From positions 25,289,956-25,353,955 of the forward strand of contig CM049312.1 of NCBI GenBank assembly GCA_026874595.1: 64,000 nucleotides of DNA, read 5' to 3'. Position numbers and translations under genes: made by a program. Position 1 is the first letter of the stretch. The number at the start of each line of letters is the position of its first letter. Positions 1 to 14,200 of this stretch are shown here, piece by piece. This DNA is from Sipunculus nudus. Its lineage: Eukaryota; Annelida; Sipuncula; Golfingiida; Sipunculidae. The notes under the pieces were generated by a model. That model was not told where the DNA came from and did no database searches. It saw nothing but the letters and a program-made list of their open reading frames with translations.

Positions 1-606
1 ATGTTACTCGTGGAACGTTGGAGGCATATTTTTCCTAAAATTGTAGCAGGTATTTCGTAAATGTCATGTAGACCGTTGTCCGGCAAAGGGCTATTTTGTT
101 GTGTTGACCAGTGCTGTATGAGGCAGCGCCCCCTATCGTATATTACCAACACTAATATAACAGTCACTACACATGACGTATTTAATGAACCAGTTTACCT
201 GATAATTGATCGTATGAAGCATAATTGTTTGCGTTGTGTAGATTGTGGTAAGGTTTTACCCCCTTTATGTGACACAATAGTACGTTTATGTCGTTTCTTT
301 TTGGTCTGTTTGTGATAGATATTAAATTTAACCTGCAATGTGCGGGGTTTATATGACACATAACCTGAATGCGCGCACACACACACACCATGTACACAAA
401 ATAATAAATGGGGGCATTTGGACGTTGGTGAGAGATGGTAGTGAAATAAATTGTATTTAAAAACATACAGCGTACAACAACACATATAACAGATATATGA
501 AGAAAAACATAGATGATTCATTTGTCAAAGCACAATATGTGGTTTTTATTGGGAACAACAATTTCCTATACAATGCCTTGTTGTTTATCACACACGTTCC
601 ATATCA
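1..606. other. Non-coding left end of the window
   Basis: No convincing gene is seen. Short overlapping frames exist on both strands but have low-complexity, Cys/His/Tyr-rich translations typical of chance ORFs in AT-rich DNA. A (CA)n-like microsatellite lies near 373-388. The right end holds the probable 3' processing signal of the minus-strand gene that ends at 607. Confidence 0.6.
545..550 (-). terminator. Poly(A) signal AATAAA (minus strand)
   Basis: TTTATT on the plus strand reads AATAAA on the minus strand, about 60 nt beyond the stop of the 513-residue minus-strand gene. Confidence 0.55.
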
Positions 607-2148
607 TCAAAAAGCATACGTGTATTTTGTATCAAGATCAAGCAAGAAATAGGGAAAATACACGCGGCCGTCTCTCACTTCTACACACGGTACATTAGAA
701 GCAAACTGTCGCACGCGCCCCAAACGGAAAGACGCTGCCCACGCCGCTGTTCTTGTTAGAACAGAAAACAGGTTTTTCTTCGCGTCCTGTACTGAAACCG
801 ATCGACACTTGGCCATTTCCAAAGTGGCACAGAATGTGCGCCTCACACGACCCACACCTGTCCCGACGTAGCGGTGGACGTGCCGTGACACGTGTCTGGC
901 TGTTTTGGTTGACTTAACGACATACAGCCCAATCTTATCTTGTTCCAACATGGCCACGACAAAAAACAGTTGGAAATCATTTATCCGCGTTGGCGTTCCA
1001 TCGAATGCACCAGAGCGGTCGTACATTACTTTATATTCGTCGTAATATTCGTCGTCCTCAGTGTGGTAACATAGGTCCATATCGATGTAATTTTCGACGG
1101 GACACCACAACTGTAGCTTTTCATCGGAAGGAGGGATGAACGTGTTACAATGCGCATGCACCTTATCGGCGGCGTCCCGAGGCCGCCCTGACACGCACAG
1201 ACGGACAGCGTGTGGCAAATTGCACTGGTTGACAGGTGCGTCCAGCAGTGAACCACCGCTCGTGTTGTGACAGCCTATGTACACTCCTGACGGAATGAAG
1301 TTTTCTGTGAAGAGTCCCACTGGGTCCCACTGCTTGCCGAGTTTTTTGGCGTCCTGCATAGCGTCCACGGTGACATCAGCCATGCAATCAGTGATGGTGT
1401 TGACAAAGACAGATGTTTCGTCTTTGAGTCTCCGACTGTGAAGTGCTGCCAGCAGAGACTTCATTGGAACCTGTCGGCCGTAGGACGATTTCCCCTGCAC
1501 CTGATGTAAATAGCCGTCCGTGTCCGGTCCTTCCACGCGTGAAATGAGGGCGTCGCTAGCATCCTGTATCACTTCGCATAATCTCTCGGCGTACGTGAGA
1601 CCCGATTGCTGCACACGAAGTCTGTCCTTCATCTTTGCGTCCGCGTCCAGGAGGTGCAGACGCCGCCGTGTGAACATTAACAGCCCAGGGACGAAATGTT
1701 TCGGGTGGGCCACAGTCGGTGCTGAAGAATCGGAAACGTCGACGGGGCCAGGCCCTGTGGTCGCCAGGTGGCTGAGGTCGACATTTATGGGCAATTCTGC
1801 CCCCGCCCTGCCCAAACTTTCCCGGACGGGTTGCGTCTTTAACCTCACTATGTCCGTGTACTCCCCTTTGTACTTTCTGACGTCATGGTCGCCTACGAAC
1901 ACCCCATGGAGGTAAGTCTCTGGAACCCTCGGCAACACGGCTATGGCTTTGCGGCGGATGTGTTCCGGCAGGCTTGTCTCCAGCCGGCGATTCTGTGTCC
2001 GCATGAAGCGGTCCCTGCTCATTTGATCGAACTTGAAAGCCTGTTCCATCACGTGTTGATGGGTCACGGAGGGCAACTTATTTGGGATCCGCAATGGTGA
2101 ACTTTGTCCCTCACGTCGTCCCTTGCTGTGACGGGAAAAGGGCGTCAT
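607..2148 (-). CDS. Unknown 513-residue protein, divergent from the large tegument gene
   Basis: I do not recognise this protein. The start is the ATG at 2148; the frame is open one codon further only through TTG. The N-terminus is basic (SRHSKGRREG). No membrane span, signal peptide or zinc motif is obvious. The C-terminus is hydrophobic and aromatic (VYFPYFLLDLDTKYTYAF), as in packed structural proteins. It is transcribed away from the large tegument gene, with only 54 bp between the two ATGs, so the promoters must overlap the neighbouring coding region or be very compact. In orthoherpesviruses the genes beside the large tegument gene encode tegument and capsid triplex proteins, so a structural role is a reasonable guess but is not shown by the sequence. 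Confidence 0.75.
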   Translation of the reverse strand: MTPFSRHSKGRREGQSSPLRIPNKLPSVTHQHVMEQAFKFDQMSRDRFMRTQNRRLETSLPEHIRRKAIAVLPRVPETYLHGVFVGDHDVRKYKGEYTDIVRLKTQPVRESLGRAGAELPINVDLSHLATTGPGPVDVSDSSAPTVAHPKHFVPGLLMFTRRRLHLLDADAKMKDRLRVQQSGLTYAERLCEVIQDASDALISRVEGPDTDGYLHQVQGKSSYGRQVPMKSLLAALHSRRLKDETSVFVNTITDCMADVTVDAMQDAKKLGKQWDPVGLFTENFIPSGVYIGCHNTSGGSLLDAPVNQCNLPHAVRLCVSGRPRDAADKVHAHCNTFIPPSDEKLQLWCPVENYIDMDLCYHTEDDEYYDEYKVMYDRSGAFDGTPTRINDFQLFFVVAMLEQDKIGLYVVKSTKTARHVSRHVHRYVGTGVGRVRRTFCATLEMAKCRSVSVQDAKKNLFSVLTRTAAWAASFRLGRVRQFASNVPCVEVRDGRVYFPYFLLDLDTKYTYAF

Positions 2149-2202
2149 CAAACGTCAGTGCAAAACGGACATTGTAGAGGTCAGACAGTTCCAATAATAA
2201 AA

Positions 2203-5200
2203 ATGGCACGGCAAACAGCCGACCCGACACCGATGAGCAGGACGGAATGGGACGAGCAGTTGCAAAAAACGGGATGGACGCGCAAGAACGTCATCAGAGA
2301 CGGAAACAGTTTTTTCCGGGCTGTGGCCATACTAATGAACGGGATGCACGAAGGCCAGCATGGGAGGTTGCGTCAGGTAGTAAGGGATCACACAGGTAAC
2401 AACGAGCTGCAGGAAGGGGTTGAACCCGGAAACGACGCGGTGCGGGCGGTATCACATAAGTACGATTGCCATGTAAATGTCCTGCGGACGACAGGTGACA
2501 TCCGCCTTCTGACATCATTAGCACGTAGCAGGAAACCTTCAATAACTCTCGTACACACCGAAGGAGGGTACGACGTTTTAATACCGACATCTGAACAAGC
2601 AAAAGTACAACCACAGTCCTGTTCTCCTCCTCGTGCCATAGATATGTACGCGGATGAGGCATCCTCTTTACTCGAGGATCTTGACAAAGAATGGGCGAGG
2701 ATCATGCACCGCATGCAGACAAGTGCCAGCACCAGACAAGAGCGTAGCGGCGGATTGGACGAAAGACCGATAACAGGGCCGTTGCGGGAAGAACAGCACC
2801 GGCGGCACCTGCCTTCAATCAGTGCAAATGCCGCTGGTGGGAGCGCAGATCAAATGTGTACGGATGAACATGTGACGGCGGGTGGTGAAAGCGGAGAGGC
2901 GATGAGTACGGAGGAAACAGCGGATAAAACAGAAATACGAAAACGGCGGATGACATCAACAGCAAGTAGAACAAACGCTCCAAGCCGTCCACAGTCGGGC
3001 AGTGTGACAGACGACCAACCGGTCTCAGGCAGTAAATCGAAAAGAAAGAAGTGTACTAAGCCCAAAACACCCGTACAGGCACCCCAAATGGACACCACGA
3101 CTACGTCAGAAACGCAAACCCATAGTGATCCCGCACCTGAGACACGAGACGCAACGACCCAGGAGGCTGTCCAAAAAGGCCCCGAACCCGACCCCCAGGT
3201 ATTATTCAATGAAGTAAAAAATATGCATGCTGAACTACAACCAGCCTGGTCACCGATTAAAAGTATCCGTGCTGTATCGCCACCAGCCATGTCACAGATT
3301 AATGACGAAACCGATAGGAACGTAGACGACGATAATGCCGCCCAACAATTGCTGGGTCAGCTTACAATGCTGGGTGCTCAGATTCCAGCCTCGTCATCAA
3401 ACCAAGACGAAACCGATTTCGATATGATGACAGGTGAAATGTCACTGGCCGCAACAGAACTCGCCAGACTACAAGCCGCAGAAGCTGAAACAGAACGCGC
3501 CATTCGAGAAGCCGCACAAGCTACAGCAGAACGGGCCAAACTAGAAGCCGCAATTGCTGCTGCAGAAATCGAACTGCGGCAGTCGGAAGCGGGGGCACAA
3601 CAGGTAGCGGATGGTGTCTACCAACAGGGCGGAACGGGGCAGCCCAATCGTGTGCCAGGTGACACAGCCGACGACACACGGGAATTGACACTGCCCACAG
3701 AAACGGCTGATCACATAGGACATCAAAACGTGTACTGTGCGGAACAGTGCGAAGGTGGCATAGATCTGAACGATATTTTATCTGAACTGTTTGGCGATGG
3801 ACAATCAAATGACCAAGGCGTTCAGACACAACCTGCTGACCAGGGCGCGTCCGGGTCTGTACACTATCAACATCCTTTCACAGAGGATACCACGTTCAGT
3901 CTTCCTTCATTTGACGGGGAGGACGACCGCAAACAGCAGGATGACCCTGTGAGAAAGACCCCCTCAGACACGTCCAACGTGTCTTCATCAACCGGGGTCA
4001 ACACACAGCAACGGCCTGTAACAGGTTCGAGCATCGGCCAAGAAGCCAGAGGTGAAGAGGGACAACTGAGTAAATCTGATACGGACGAAACCGAAAGTGC
4101 CGTCGCCACCATCATCGCCGCCCTAGAGCATGACGAGCGGCATGAAGAGAAAAAGGTTACAGGTGACACAGTAAATGGGTTTGTTCCCTGCCCCGCAACT
4201 GCCGATGGCGGGGGCACATCACATCACATTGAACAACATGAAACCGACGAACAAGAAAGTATACAAGAAGGGAAGGCACACAGCACGGATACAACTGGTA
4301 CCCAAGACCCTCCATTTCACAGCGATACAGCACAGGGAACGCCCATGCGGCAGGGCCAAGAGGACATCCTGCAGATGGCAATGAACCAATGTGACATATT
4401 TAGCGCTTCAGACATCTGTCCCGATAAGGTACCCACTGCGCCCTCTGTCACTGATCTGGGGGAAAACGCAGGGGCTGAACACGTCGCGCCTTCTGTCTCT
4501 GCCGTCCCAGGGGATACTGCTGACAAAGATATTCCTTCTGAACATCCGCAACATGTGGGGGAGAATGAGGCACCGGAACAAGATGCAAATCAACATTTAA
4601 GGACGGTAGGAGAAACAGCCACGCCTGTTGCCCATACAGGTGGTGCGGAGGCGGCTCGCCGTATCGCAGACGGCTCTCCAGACACGGGTGCGTGCAAAAA
4701 AGAAACGCGTGGGCGAAAGGGCCACAAGAGTGTTTTGAAACCATCAAACCAGCATTCTACCGCCGACAAGCAAAAGGAAGCTCTGAGGAAGACAGCGCGA
4801 CGTCTTAAACGCAACTCGGTACGGCTCAGTACCAAAATACTACAACCTCGTGTCATACACCCCACACCAGTTCCTGACTTTCCCAAGCGGAGACCAAGGC
4901 GCCAGCTACGCGTTGCGCACGTTGACCACCCGTACTCGAAACCTCCTGGGTCGGAAGACGAGCCAAAGTGCATACGCAAAAAGCGGCTAGGACAACGGCG
5001 CAGAGCATCTAGTGCGCAGAACGATCGGCCATGTCAGTTATCATCCCGGCCCGCTGATGACACAGTTACGACGCCCTCGGGCTCGGAAAAGGCAGGCGAA
5101 CGACCGACCGCGGAAGACACCGCCGGACATGCAAAAAACGCAGAACAAACAACACATGAAGAAAATACGAGCGGCGCGAGGGGCGAGTCGGACCAGATGG

Positions 5201-8200
5201 ACACAACAGCCTGTGAGCAGAGGGAAACCAGCGCGGAAGAGTGTGGAGAAATGGAAGGTGACGATAGCGCCCCTTCCACGTCTGGAGACTATCCGACACG
5301 TGTTATGTTGTGTGATACGTTCGAAGACATAAAAACTCGGGAGTACTTCCAACTGGACAAAGGCGGTATGTATAGTGTAGATATGACTCTTTGTCGTCCG
5401 CAGACCCCAAACCCCAGCGCGGACCACGTTTCCCTCCTAGCACCGCGGGTGAGAGATTCACACACGGTCACAGGTGCGCCGTTTATGCAAACAGAAGAAA
5501 CACAGGACGGACAGGAACAAGATGACGCGAGTTCTGTTTCACTTACAGAAAGAATACAGAATATGCCTGCCACGTTCGAGCAGAGCATGGACGACAGCGA
5601 TGCGTCTGATGACACGTTGGAACAGCATATGGACGAGAGTAGCGAATGTGAGGGAAACGTGCCTATTAGTGTAACTACCATGGATGAGTCGGACGGCACG
5701 GTGGAAGACGAGGGAGGCGTGAACGACGCACGGCGTGTCCCTGTCAATACACAAGGAAAGACTGTCGCGTCACGCGGTGACCGCCCATGTGATACGGAGA
5801 CCGCCAACGAAGGCAGAGGATCTGACAAACAGAGAGATATGCCTCGCAGCGACCGCCCGGACGAAACACGATCGAGTTCAGGCGGACCTCCCCGGCACGC
5901 GTCACAGAAAGATACAACGGGAAAAGATGCATCAAACACAGACGCGTGTTATATACCACCTGGACACCCGGTGATCACGAAGTGCGTGACGGGGTCATTT
6001 CACCAGGGGGACCACCAACATTTTCTTTCGTTCTCAGTCGGAAAACAGTGTGTTCCCAACTGCGCAGTGGCTTTGATCCGGTGCAGCATTGAGGACCCGG
6101 AGACTTGGACAACCTCCACATTAGACGACATTTTAGACGCCGGCGACCAGCTTTACTACAGCATTAAAGGGTACCCTGTGGAAGACGCGGGATACGTTTG
6201 TTTGGACGAGTTGCCGGAAACGATTGACTGCTTCTCGCGTTCTTTCTCTGTGGTATCGTACATGTACCGGAGCGACCTAATTAACAGAAATGATTTCCGT
6301 AACACTTACAGAACGTTACGGATGGCTCTGTGTGACGACAAGGGGTACTTATCATCGATCCTGATACTCCAAGACTGCGCAATCGCTGTCATGCAAAAAG
6401 GTAGCAAATATTACGTCTTCGATTCGCACAGTCGGGACATGCGCGGGAAGGTCACACCAACGGGCACATCTGTGCTTTTGGGATTTGACATTCTTGCAGA
6501 GGCTATTAAGCATATAACAAATCTCGCGTACACGCTGAAAGTAAACGGATACGAAAGCAGATTGTACAGTATAACTGAGAACCGAGTGGACGCACCTGTC
6601 CGAGAGCAAACGGACCCTGTTGCCCCCGTCCACAGCACGCCGCGGGCGGACACGCCAGTTGATACGCAGCAGTCGGACCGGGTGGACGAAACGAGAGAAG
6701 AGGACGTCGCCTCAGCCTGTAACACAGGAGCTGACGAGAAAATGGAAGAGCAGGATGTGGCGGCATCCGAGCAACATTCGGGTCAGTCCGGTGCGGAAGA
6801 AATGGAAGATGTGCAAGGTGACATCACCCGTGAGGAAACGACAGAAGAGGACGTCGCCACAAGACCTGCTCAGGAGCAGCCCGATGACGGGGCAGGCCAA
6901 CCAAACCCCGCCTCCGCCTGTAACACAGGGGCTGAAGCGGATATGGAAGAGCAGGATGTGGCGGCATACGAGCAACATTCGGGTCCATCCGAGACGGAAG
7001 AAATGGAAGATGTGCAGGGTGACATCACCCGTGATGAACAGACCCCTCCGCGATCAGGCGAAGGCGACCCAGGAGTCGACGATCTGAACACATCGACCCG
7101 CAAGAAGCTCCATATCAAAAGTCAACCCGGAAAAGCTTCAAACAACAGAGGTCGCCCCTCAAAAGGCGTGACGCACGGAAAGATGGACGAACATGCTGCG
7201 TCGTTGGTCAAACGGTATGAAGAGGCAGTCAAAGTATACAACGAACGTAGAGACACACTTGCACATTTCTGTGCAATTTGCACGTCCAAAGTGGTTGGAA
7301 ATATCGAGGAGGTAGAGGAAATGAAGCAGAAACTGACAATGTTGAAGACGAAAGCACTGCGAGCGCGTACGAATATCCCATCATTACAGGGCGTCGATAT
7401 ACCCCTGATTGTGAAAAAGAAAGTAGAGCGTAAGCACAAGATAAACATAATGCCTAACACAGCGAAGGCTACAAAGGCTTTAGACAAGGCAGAAACAGAA
7501 GCAGCCAAAAGGGAAAAGAAAGAAAATGATCAAACAATCGCAGACATGCGGGCAGGCCTTTTGAACGAATTGCGAGACCCCAGTGTCACGTACGATGACG
7601 TGAAACGAAACGAGTCGAAATACCAGCACGTCCTGCCAATAACGCCCGCAGAAGAAAAAGACGCTAAGAGTACCGTCGAAGCATGGATGACGAACATGGC
7701 CGATTACATCGAATATGCCCTGATCCACATCGAAAAAAAAGCAGAAGAGTCACCGTCCATGTTGGCCGAGCCACCCCGTGGAGTGCCCGGGATTTTCTGG
7801 TTACACAAAGAAACGGATACACAAGTTGCGACGGGCAGAGCGCTGTTGGAAATGTACAGGGTGCTGCGCGCCAGCGCCGTCGACCATAACAAAACGCTGA
7901 TAGACATGGTGGATCAACTGAAAGCATGGCTCGAGAATGCTTCTTTGCAATGTGTACATGATAAGATCCGCGCGTGCCTCGAGACATGGTACGAACTGGA
8001 CGCTTCTGTTCTCGACGAACGAGTCGATGCAATGCTCGGTCAGATTATGCCCCAATTACGTCTGATGAGGCTCCGTATCAGAAGCGGGACCAGTGGTGAC
8101 GATGAAAAAAGTTTAAGACGCATGAAGATAAAGATCACATGTATGCAGGAAGACTTGCGGGAACTGCTCAGAAGCGTGTATGAATCTGCAGCACAGTACA

Positions 8201-11200
8201 GGGTGACCTCTAAAAAAAATGGACAATGGCATAACACGTTGACAGAAACGGAGAAAAAGCTGCAGAGAGAGTTGAAACAAATTGAGCAGGACATAGCTGC
8301 TGTGAGCGCACGGGTAGTGTCACTACCACAGCTCCGCAAGTCGCACCGGAGGAGAATGAATGTCCCTTCAACGCCGCTGACCGAAACTGAACCAACAGAG
8401 GGCTCTCCTTCAGCGCCCGAAACGGCATCAGTGAGAGAAAACCCGTCCGACGAAGTGAATAACGACCGTCACGAGAACGATCCTTTGACGCGGGACGAAG
8501 CCCGTCGCATATTGACGGAAAAGAATACACCAATGCAGGTGCGCATCGCTACCATTGCTCAGAGGTGCCCGGAGGTGAAAAAATGGAACACGCGGGTAAG
8601 CAAAGCCAAGGACGATTACGCCTCTCATAAGCGCCACCTCGACGAAATTATTAAACGTTGCATGGGTACTGAGTGCTCTTCGTGCACAGAAGCAGCATCG
8701 TTTATACAAACGATCGACGAGCTGGAGGGTGATGGGCAATCCCTGCGACGCACAACCAAAAATGTTCTTATGAAAGACCATGGCATCCCCGCAGGGATAT
8801 GGGATGAATTGCGGGTCATCGCAGAGGTGTATGCGATCCCCGACCTGCCGGACACAGAGAAAGTGAGAACGAAACTGCGGGCACAGTTGGAGAAACTGAG
8901 TAAACAGGAAAAGGACGCAGAGAGAAAACAACTGCTGCAGCTCGTGAAAAGCGGTCAACTGGAATACGCGAGAGCCAGAAACGTCGTACAATCTCTTCTG
9001 CCTCTGCAAAAGGACGACGTATCGTTTGGGAAACAGGCGGTGGAAGTGTGGGTCAATAACGTGGTCAAAGACGTCGAAATTGCATTGTCTGACTATGAGC
9101 AATCGTGTCCACCTGGATGCGATGCTCCGCCTGAAAAACTACCGTGTTACATCTGTCTACTTGAGAAACCTGACAGTACCGGCGCTGAGCTGCAGGAGTT
9201 GCTCGGAGTTTGCAAGGACGTTTATAATGCCTCTCACAACGATTCCCGCGAGGACAAGCTGAACAGGTTGATCGCCTGGGCTCGTCAGCCCGGCACCAAA
9301 CCTATTCTGAAAGGGTTGCGCTGCTGTTTCAAAAACGTGTGGAACGCCGAAAGCGAGGAATTGGAAAAGCAGATAAATGAACACGTAAGTCGAGTAGATG
9401 AGATGTTCAGAAACGTAGACGCGTCGTACACGTCGGACGAAAGCAACCGTAAGAATGTCACTCTCCTGGAAGAACACATTGAAAAGGTGAGCCAGGTGAA
9501 GAAATCACTTTCGTGGTGTGAGGATAAAGCCGCAGCATGGCTTCAAAAGTTAGGTGGGAATCAGGACCAGCCGTTCGACGTAAAAGGATGTCGTTCGGAC
9601 GGCTTGAAGAAGATACTACAGTTACTGAATGCAAAGAACGATAAGGCAAACGCGCTCATAGGAAAGTTGCAAGGCTGGAAAACAGCCGAGCATGTACAGG
9701 CACAAACCGCAAGCAGTCCTGGGCAGTCCTCTACCGTTCGGGGCACAGGTGATGACGAATTGATAGCCAGAACACACGCGGCGCAAACTGCTGCGGCAGA
9801 AACGGCTGCAGCAGAAACGGCATGGTTGAAAGAAGTGCTGGTCGCCACTGAACAATACAACACCTCAACGGAAAAGACACGTGCATGGATCCAGGCATGC
9901 AAGACGTTTCAATTTGAAAATACACGTGATATCGATATGTACAAGAAGGAACTCGATCAGCAGGTGGGAGTACTCGATATACACAACAGCACCTTGGACA
10001 AACTCAGACGCGGTAACTGCGTGGTAGACGGAACGCTGGTCGCCAGCAAGGACACTACTTTTTGGGGAAATAAGGAGAAGGAGCAGATCCGTTTTAAAAA
10101 AACCGAACCAATCACACGCACACAGATAGAGGAGGCCAAGAGGGTCATGCAGACTAAAAGAAAAGAACTGGAAGCTAAAGAAAAACGCCAGAGGCGCGAG
10201 GAAATCGTCAGAGATCTCACTGCAAGTGGCACTCTCACAGACGTGACAAGCAACCTGGCACAATACATGGACACGATCTATCCGCTCACTAAAGAAGAGG
10301 TTACGGATCTCTGCTTGCACTGTTCACATTGGACAGACCGTTTGACAGAAGACGTAGAGCGGTTGGCACACGCGTACACAAGCGGACTAGACGACGGTGC
10401 CTCACAGGATGCTCCACGTTGTATCGCGGATGAAGTCCCGGCCGTTTTCGGATTGCTTGAACACATGTGCTCGGACAACTCAGACAAGAAACAGCAATAT
10501 CAACGGAAACGTAAAGAAGCCGAAACTTTGCTTGAAATCTATCAAAACCTTCGGGCAGAGCAGTGCGCGCGTGACACAGACAACGCCAGCCGCATTCAAT
10601 TTCTCACAGAACAGGCTTGGAGAGAAACCACCCCGAAGAGGACCAGCAACGTATTGCTCCATTGCATCATTCAGGTTTTCAACGAGTGGACGGATCAGAC
10701 CGTGCGAGATTGCACGGAAACCGTACGAGGTTCGGCGTCTGCCATACAGGCCAGTTCAGAGGATATCGAATGTTTTTCTAAGGACGGCATGCATCATCTC
10801 ATTACCACGTGGGACCAAACCGGACTGGACCAAGCGAACAACCAACTGCGCGACTCACAAAAACGACTGAATGACACGCTAAACGCCCTGACGGCAGCAA
10901 AAGCAGCGGCGGGTACCCATTGGAACAAAGGAGACGGTGGTTTCGCGAAAAAACTGCATACAGCGGACAAAAGCATCAATGCAGCCATACACCAGATTCA
11001 GCTGCTGAATGTGCGTGCGGAACACCTAAGACAAAAAAACGACATGGATAACAAACACACCGGGTCCGAACACGGCGAACCTGCAGACCATGTTACCGAG
11101 GCTTATAATAAATTGCTGACCACCGGTTTATCTGAAAAAGCAAATCTGCCCGACACCATACTACAACACGTGAACAGATGTGGGCCAACAGATGAGGTTA

Positions 11201-14200
11201 CCCGGATGCTGGATTCGCTCTTCCGACACCTGGCGCGTGTCCTGGAATGTCCCACGCGGCTGCAGGATCAGGTCAGGTTTGGCACACAGCTTGGCGTTAA
11301 ACAGCTTGGGACGAGTGACATTCCTTTAGCCAAACGCCTGTACCGTCTTGTCGACATAGTTGCCGCGAGGACGGGAACCCGAACCACGTACAGGCAGGAA
11401 CTGGAAGCCGGCCATGTCGTCATCAGCGGAATAGAAAGTGCCGGGAATGCAATTAGCCACATGATCACAGATCGACTAAAGCAAAGTGTCGAGAACCTGT
11501 ATCCACAAACGCCAGCTTGGACATCTGTGACGGCTAACCTCGACCGCCTTCACAACATGATGGAAACGCACGACATGGAGCACACCAAGCGCAGTTGTAT
11601 GGCAGATATGTTCGAAACGAAACTCAAATATGTGGAAACAGCTGCACAGGAAGCTACCACAAACGTGGACAACAGTTTTCAAAGCGTTAGTTATGCATTG
11701 TACAGTTTACGACATATACAAAATGAACTGAACATGTTGAAACAAGAAATAGCCAAGGAGCCAGATAGCGTAAACAAGCAGGAACGGGTGGGCAAGGCGG
11801 AAAAGATGTTGAAACAACGCTACATTTCACACCTGCGTAAGCAGCTAGAGGGTGTGATAAAGGATATACTGAAAGATGCCATACAGGAAATGCAGGACAT
11901 CCTGGTGAATTACCACTTGACAGACGAGCACGTACACTACCAATGCATAGCGCACCGTACATGTAATGTACGCGAACTACTGAACCGATGCTACCAACTG
12001 CTCCAGGAGAATGCTCACTGGGGCGGCACGGATGGGATGTTTACAACAGGTGGTACAGGTAACAACGTCATGACACTTCTGAAGCAGCTGAAGCCTGACG
12101 ATGTAAAATGGTTCGATGGTCTGGTGGGACTTCTGAACAAATCAGTTGATGCCACATTAGGCGGTACCAAAAACCTCGCGCAGTCCATTCGCAGGTGGGC
12201 GTTCGAACAGGGTGAAAAGATACTACGTTCTGAAATACCAGCTGACAGCAGGTTGGACCCGACTGAAGATGTGCCCGACTTGCGCGAATGGCTAGATAAA
12301 GCTGCTCGCATGGGTGAGCGCGTACAGTCTTCGCTCTCCACCGTTTCCTGGATCCTGCAGTCGCAGGAATACCAGTACGTGTACGATCTTGTGGCAGGAA
12401 CCCTCACAGCATTTCAAACGTTAGCGTTGCAAATCACTGGATCCAGCTATCAAACGGCCCTTAAGTACGCGGATAATTTTAAACAGAGTGTGCATGCTAT
12501 TGTAGACCGAATCCGGAACGACATATCAAGCGGGCACCAGTTGATCGTTGCAGAATCGGCTTTATTCCAAGGGCAGCCCTGTGACGATGTGACAGTGGCG
12601 GGAAAAGGTATTTCCGTTAACCTGCATAACATCATACGACATACAGGTGAACTACAGGACATCTTACAGGACGCTATGACCATAATATACAGTTTCCGAT
12701 ACGCTCATACGTGGCTCATTCAAACTGTGTATCCTTCGTGGAATAGGACACAGTCTGCCATTCAGGATTCCCTGCAACGTCTGCAAAATGAAGTAAGCAC
12801 CTATATACCCCAATATATACTCGACGCATGGATCAAGCAGCTGGACGATAAAAGCAGCCAGTTGTTCTTGGATTGGTTGCAGGCAAAGATACATACAGAA
12901 ACGCAAGTGTCAACTCACCTGCATACCTGTTATGGCACGAGGAATTTCATGCACGAATCAGCAAACACACAACAACAAATTATACAACTGACAAAACGAG
13001 CTGTTGACAAAGAACATGATCGGCGGACCACGCTGATAGAAAACAATGTGTCAGCATGCAAAGAATTTCTGCAACGTAAAGTAAATGAGCAAAACAGGAA
13101 TCCGGATACTGACGGTTTGCGTAATGGCATAAAGACGCTTATCGATAAATGTATCCGAACAGTTGAAAGACACTGTGAACATGGCAAGTTGATCATACAA
13201 TGCATTTTAACATCCTGTAAGTGGTACGAACACATATGCAACAGGTATATGGACGACACTCGTGCGCTAATGGGGAAGAAGTACACAGAGGAAATGTCGC
13301 ATTCTCAAACAGGCAACATGCGCAGCGTACCAGACATCATGTCTTGTGTCGTAGAACAGTTAGTTGCGGATATAGAGGAAGATGTCACGCAGCGAATGTT
13401 GATACTCGCCGACAAACTACATCTCGACCTCATCTCCTTACATACTGAACAGATGACGTATCACGCGAACGCGTTATCGGTGCATCACACTCTCGGATGT
13501 TTAGCAAGCCTTATGGTCTTCAGTCTGTTTGACATGCAGCAGCAACGGCTGCACGACTATACACACGTAGAGGGGCGTCTCACCGAATGTAGACGTTCTG
13601 TTCAACAAGCTGTGCAGATGTCAGTGGCAATTATGGAATATACGGAACAAAACCTGCGCAACCTTTTACAACATGATTCCATCCCCTTCGGAACTGTAGG
13701 TTCGTATAAGGCGGATGTGCTAAACAAAAGGGAAGAACTATCCCGTATGATGATGGAAGCGGAAGATGCTTTCAGCAGGTTGCAACACACATGGCCATCA
13801 ACCACAGAAATTCGTATCAACATAACCGAAAACGTCAGTCTGCAAGTGTTAAACGAGGTATATAACACGTGTAAAACGAGGATCGATGCATACCAAGCGT
13901 TTTTGGAATTGATACAAAGGGCGACGCATCTTGACACACCAGACGAAAGACGAGAGTGTGAAGAATCGTGGTGGTGTGACGGTATGGTCGTCAGAGAACG
14001 TTTGATGACCGCGTTTGTTCGGCACGTGTCACATGACGACACAGACGACAAAGAAAACCTGAAACGCGTGCGCGTCTGGCTGGATAACATCCCTAAGGTG
14101 TACAAATGTACGCTTTCCCAAAAGGATGTCAGGCAGTTGCACCAAGAAAAAACACATAACATTTATAAAAAGAGCCAGAAAGAGAACAATTGGGGCTCTT

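Noticed and set aside
182..521. Two overlapping minus-strand frames of 94 and 108 residues
   Set aside because: Low-complexity, Cys/His/Tyr-rich translations in AT-rich DNA with a CA microsatellite; no promoter or motif.
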